Origin: Deroplatys truncata
Lineage: Eukaryota; Arthropoda; Insecta; Mantodea; Mantidae
Direction: 5' to 3'
DNA length: 64,000 nt
Assembly (NCBI GenBank): GCA_030765065.1
Contig: CM060988.1
Location: 197,716,565 to 197,780,564, forward strand
Position 1 is the first letter of the stretch, and each line of letters begins with the position of its first letter. The position numbers and the translations under genes were made by a program. Shown one piece after another: positions 61,640 through 64,000 of this stretch. The notes below the pieces were generated by a model that ran no database searches, was not told the origin of the DNA, and was given only the letters and a program-made list of their open reading frames with translations.

Positions 61640-64000
61640 CCAACAGACAATTTCCATTTCATTCTGCTTTACAAAGAAATTCTCCTAATTGCCTTATCTG
61701 CAACTGATCTGTCAACATTTTTAATCACTACAGCTTTATTACGTCTAAGCCATTTATCTTTGATTAGTTTTTTTCCTCTACTTATTGGTTGCTCTACATT
61801 CCATCAAAATATGCACTCCAGCCTCGTTATCCCCACAGATTGGGTACATACTTTCCATAACATTGCCCCTTTGCCCCCTTAATTTCCACACTCCTAGCCA
61901 GAACCGTGGAATGGCTTTCCCCTCCTTTTGTTGCATATATCTCAATAGTTTTCTTTGTTTGCTTATGTCTTAGTCATTTTATAAAAGGCTAATGGCCACT
62001 TATCAATTATCTCAGACCAAATGTTTTCCCCATCAATATCTTCAAACCTAGATCGGCCATATTTCCAACAACTCTGTATCATTCTGTCTTTTTTACCCCG
62101 CCCCCATATCTCCTGATCTATCTTTCACCAAATCGTCCTTAATTTTATTTTGTTAGTTATCATTATTTTAATGCTTTTCCTGGTAATTAAGATAACACTA
62201 GTATTTTCTTCTGATAATTGGTTTATCTGGTACCAATATTTCAGTACTCTTTCCATAACAATCCCATTCCATTCCCATTAGTTTTCCCCATTTTAAAAGT
62301 GATCCTATATTAGGAGTGTTCTGAGAAACTCCCTACATAAATTTGCAGAATGATCTTAATATCAAGTCTATTTTCTCTAGCCAGTTTTCTATCTCCCATA
62401 TTTCAACTCCATATGACCATCTTCATTTCACTAGTGCTGCATAAAGTCTTTCAAATCACATCACTGGAGTATGTATAAACATTTTTTCAGTTATCAAATT
62501 GCTGATCAGTAGTCAGAGCTACTGCCCATTTCTCATGTTTTTTCCAGTCTCCTTTTGGGTTTACTTTGATGCCCAAATAAATTAAGTTCTCTGCTGTTTA
62601 AATCTTTTTACTCCTCCCCAAGGTATTTTTTGATTTTTCAGTTTCTTTCCTTCTTTAAACACTATGATTTCTGTCATGCTTTGGTTCACTTTAAAATCCT
62701 TCACCTTACAATATTTCTCTATTTCAGATAGGACATGACTTAATTAAATTTCAGATATTGACCCCACCATTAAATCACCAGCATACAATAGACCTGGGTT
62801 TTCGCTATTCTCAATAGCTGGCTAGTGTATATTATCAAAACTAGAATTTCCATAATGTTGTCTATAGATAAATTAAACAGAATAGGGCTCAATATTTACA
62901 GTCTTGCCTGAGTGTTCGTTACTGTATAACTACAGCTGTCACTTCTTCCTCCCTGCATATGATACAAAAATGATTCTGCTGAAGTAATTCAGTTAATAAC
63001 ACTACTATACCATTACACAGGCCTTTCAGGCTTAACTTGTACCATAATGCCTCCCTTATTATTCTATCATACACTTTCTCAAAATCTATAAGTATTGCAT
63101 ATATCCTGCCTCTTTGCACCTGCAGGTATTTGTCAGCTACAGTTTTAATGATCAATATGTTGTTTACTGTCTTCCTCCCCTTTTTGAATCATGATTGAAT
63201 TGGTGACAATCTTTGGTCCTCTTCTGCTCAGTTTTGTATTCTTTCTGTGAAAAATTCAAGTAAATATTTCCCCCAAAACTGACAGCAATTCTATTCCTGT
63301 GTAGTCATCTGGATCATCTACACTCCTCTTCCTTTATGAATAGGCTGAATTATTGCCACCTTCCAACTCTTAGGGATACATCTGTTATCCTTCATTCCAT
63401 TCAAAACTCTAGTTAAAAACTAAGCCTATCCCTATACTTGCACCATGCTTGAATAAATGCTGCTGGTAGGCCATCAACATTGACTGTTTTGTTCTTTTTA
63501 AGAACCTCAACCTGTCTCAAAATTTCGTCATTTGAGAAAGGTCTATCCAAATCTTCCATATAGCTGCAGGCCAACTCCAGCTCCCATCTCCCTACAACCC
63601 TGTCCTCCATTTCAAACAACTGCTCAAAATTTTGAAGCCATTTTGATAGCTTAATTGAGGTGCTTTTAGCCCAATTGCTTGTACATTTTCTAACCACCTG
63701 CCAAATTTGTGTATCCCCTCCTAAGATTACCTTAGCTTCGATTTCATGTGCTGTTTCTCTTCCACACTTATCTCGTTTCACCTTCAATATCAGCATAAAG
63801 GTCGTTTTTATTTGGATCATATTCTCTCGCTTCACTTCCATTACTCTCCCTCCACAGGATCACTGCCCTTTTCATGCATATTTCTACAGTCATCATAAAA
63901 CCAGTCATTAACCATACTAAGTTTCCTAATATTTCGCCTCGGTTCTTCCTGTCCACTTAAGTACAAATGTATATATCTCCAATGCTACACTTTCTTCAAG
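61640..64000 (-). mobile_element. Second LINE, 3' two-thirds, continues past the window
   Basis: Minus-strand order: post-endonuclease and linker region (63956-63413, with EILRQVEVLKKNKTVNVDGL); RT RRGRIYAILIDFEKVYDRII and EALWYKLSLKGL (63155-63000); QDCKY and LFCLIYL-type LSPILFNL (about 62895); NPGLLYAGDLMVG at the active site (about 62800; YADD changed to YAGD); KVKDFKVNQSMTEIIVFKEG (62650); IYLGIKVNPKGDWKKHEKWA (about 62590-62530); YGVEIWEIENWLEKIDLILR (about 62410); and a Cys/His end with CPVCGDNEAG and HILMEC-like readings (about 61830). Frames are broken repeatedly. RT motifs resemble the LINE copies at 1671 and 10011, but the 3' ends differ, so these are related families at most. Confidence 0.8.

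Overview
This looks like nuclear DNA from an animal, most likely an insect, and possibly a hemimetabolous one with a large repeat-rich genome. The evidence is AT-rich sequence, an intron-containing C2H2 zinc-finger gene, tRNA-derived SINEs, mariner, hAT and Gypsy relics, a Penelope-like element with a GIY-YIG module, and RNase-H-bearing LINEs. The order and species cannot be read from the sequence. There are no operons, rRNA genes, functional tRNA genes or CRISPR arrays. Only two stretches look like host coding exons, both on the minus strand: a 15-finger C2H2 exon (4781-6308) and an acidic, SUMO-motif-rich internal exon (14709-15583).

Layout: 211-1056 is a decayed Penelope-like element. 1148-12430 and 46875-56650 are two diverged copies of one duplicated block. 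Each holds a C2H2 finger exon, open in copy 1 and frameshifted in copy 2, and a ~95-bp tandem repeat upstream of it. Insertions made after the duplication tell the copies apart: two internally deleted LINEs and a SINE in copy 1; a palindromic SINE pair, another SINE and a mariner in copy 2. Between the blocks lie the acidic exon, two hAT-type transposase relics (16949-18316 and 19946-20490), a nearly intact DD82E IS630/Tc1/mariner-group transposon (20643-24907), several inverted-repeat elements (26303-27083, 28215-28936, 31003-31400) and two large satellites.

The first satellite (31774-39435) is an array of about 240 copies of a 32-bp unit with higher-order structure. The second (41545-46115) is an array of about 58 copies of a 78-bp unit. 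Its first unit continues in frame from the GPY-like C-terminus of a Gypsy integrase relic (40640-41530), so it appears to have grown out of the 3' end of a retrotransposon gene. Its long minus-strand reading frames are a result of the 78-bp period, not genes.

The right edge is two minus-strand LINEs in line: a full-length but broken R1/LOA-like element with ORF1, endonuclease, RT and RNase H (56860-61620), and the 3' two-thirds of a second LINE that runs off the window (61640-64000).

The most notable observations are the retrotransposon-born satellite, the block duplication with one finger exon kept and one lost, a perfect 36-bp-TIR element with an exact 8-bp target duplication, the DD82E transposase broken by a single base, a SINE inserted as a 65-bp perfect palindrome, and two LINE copies sharing one internal deletion.
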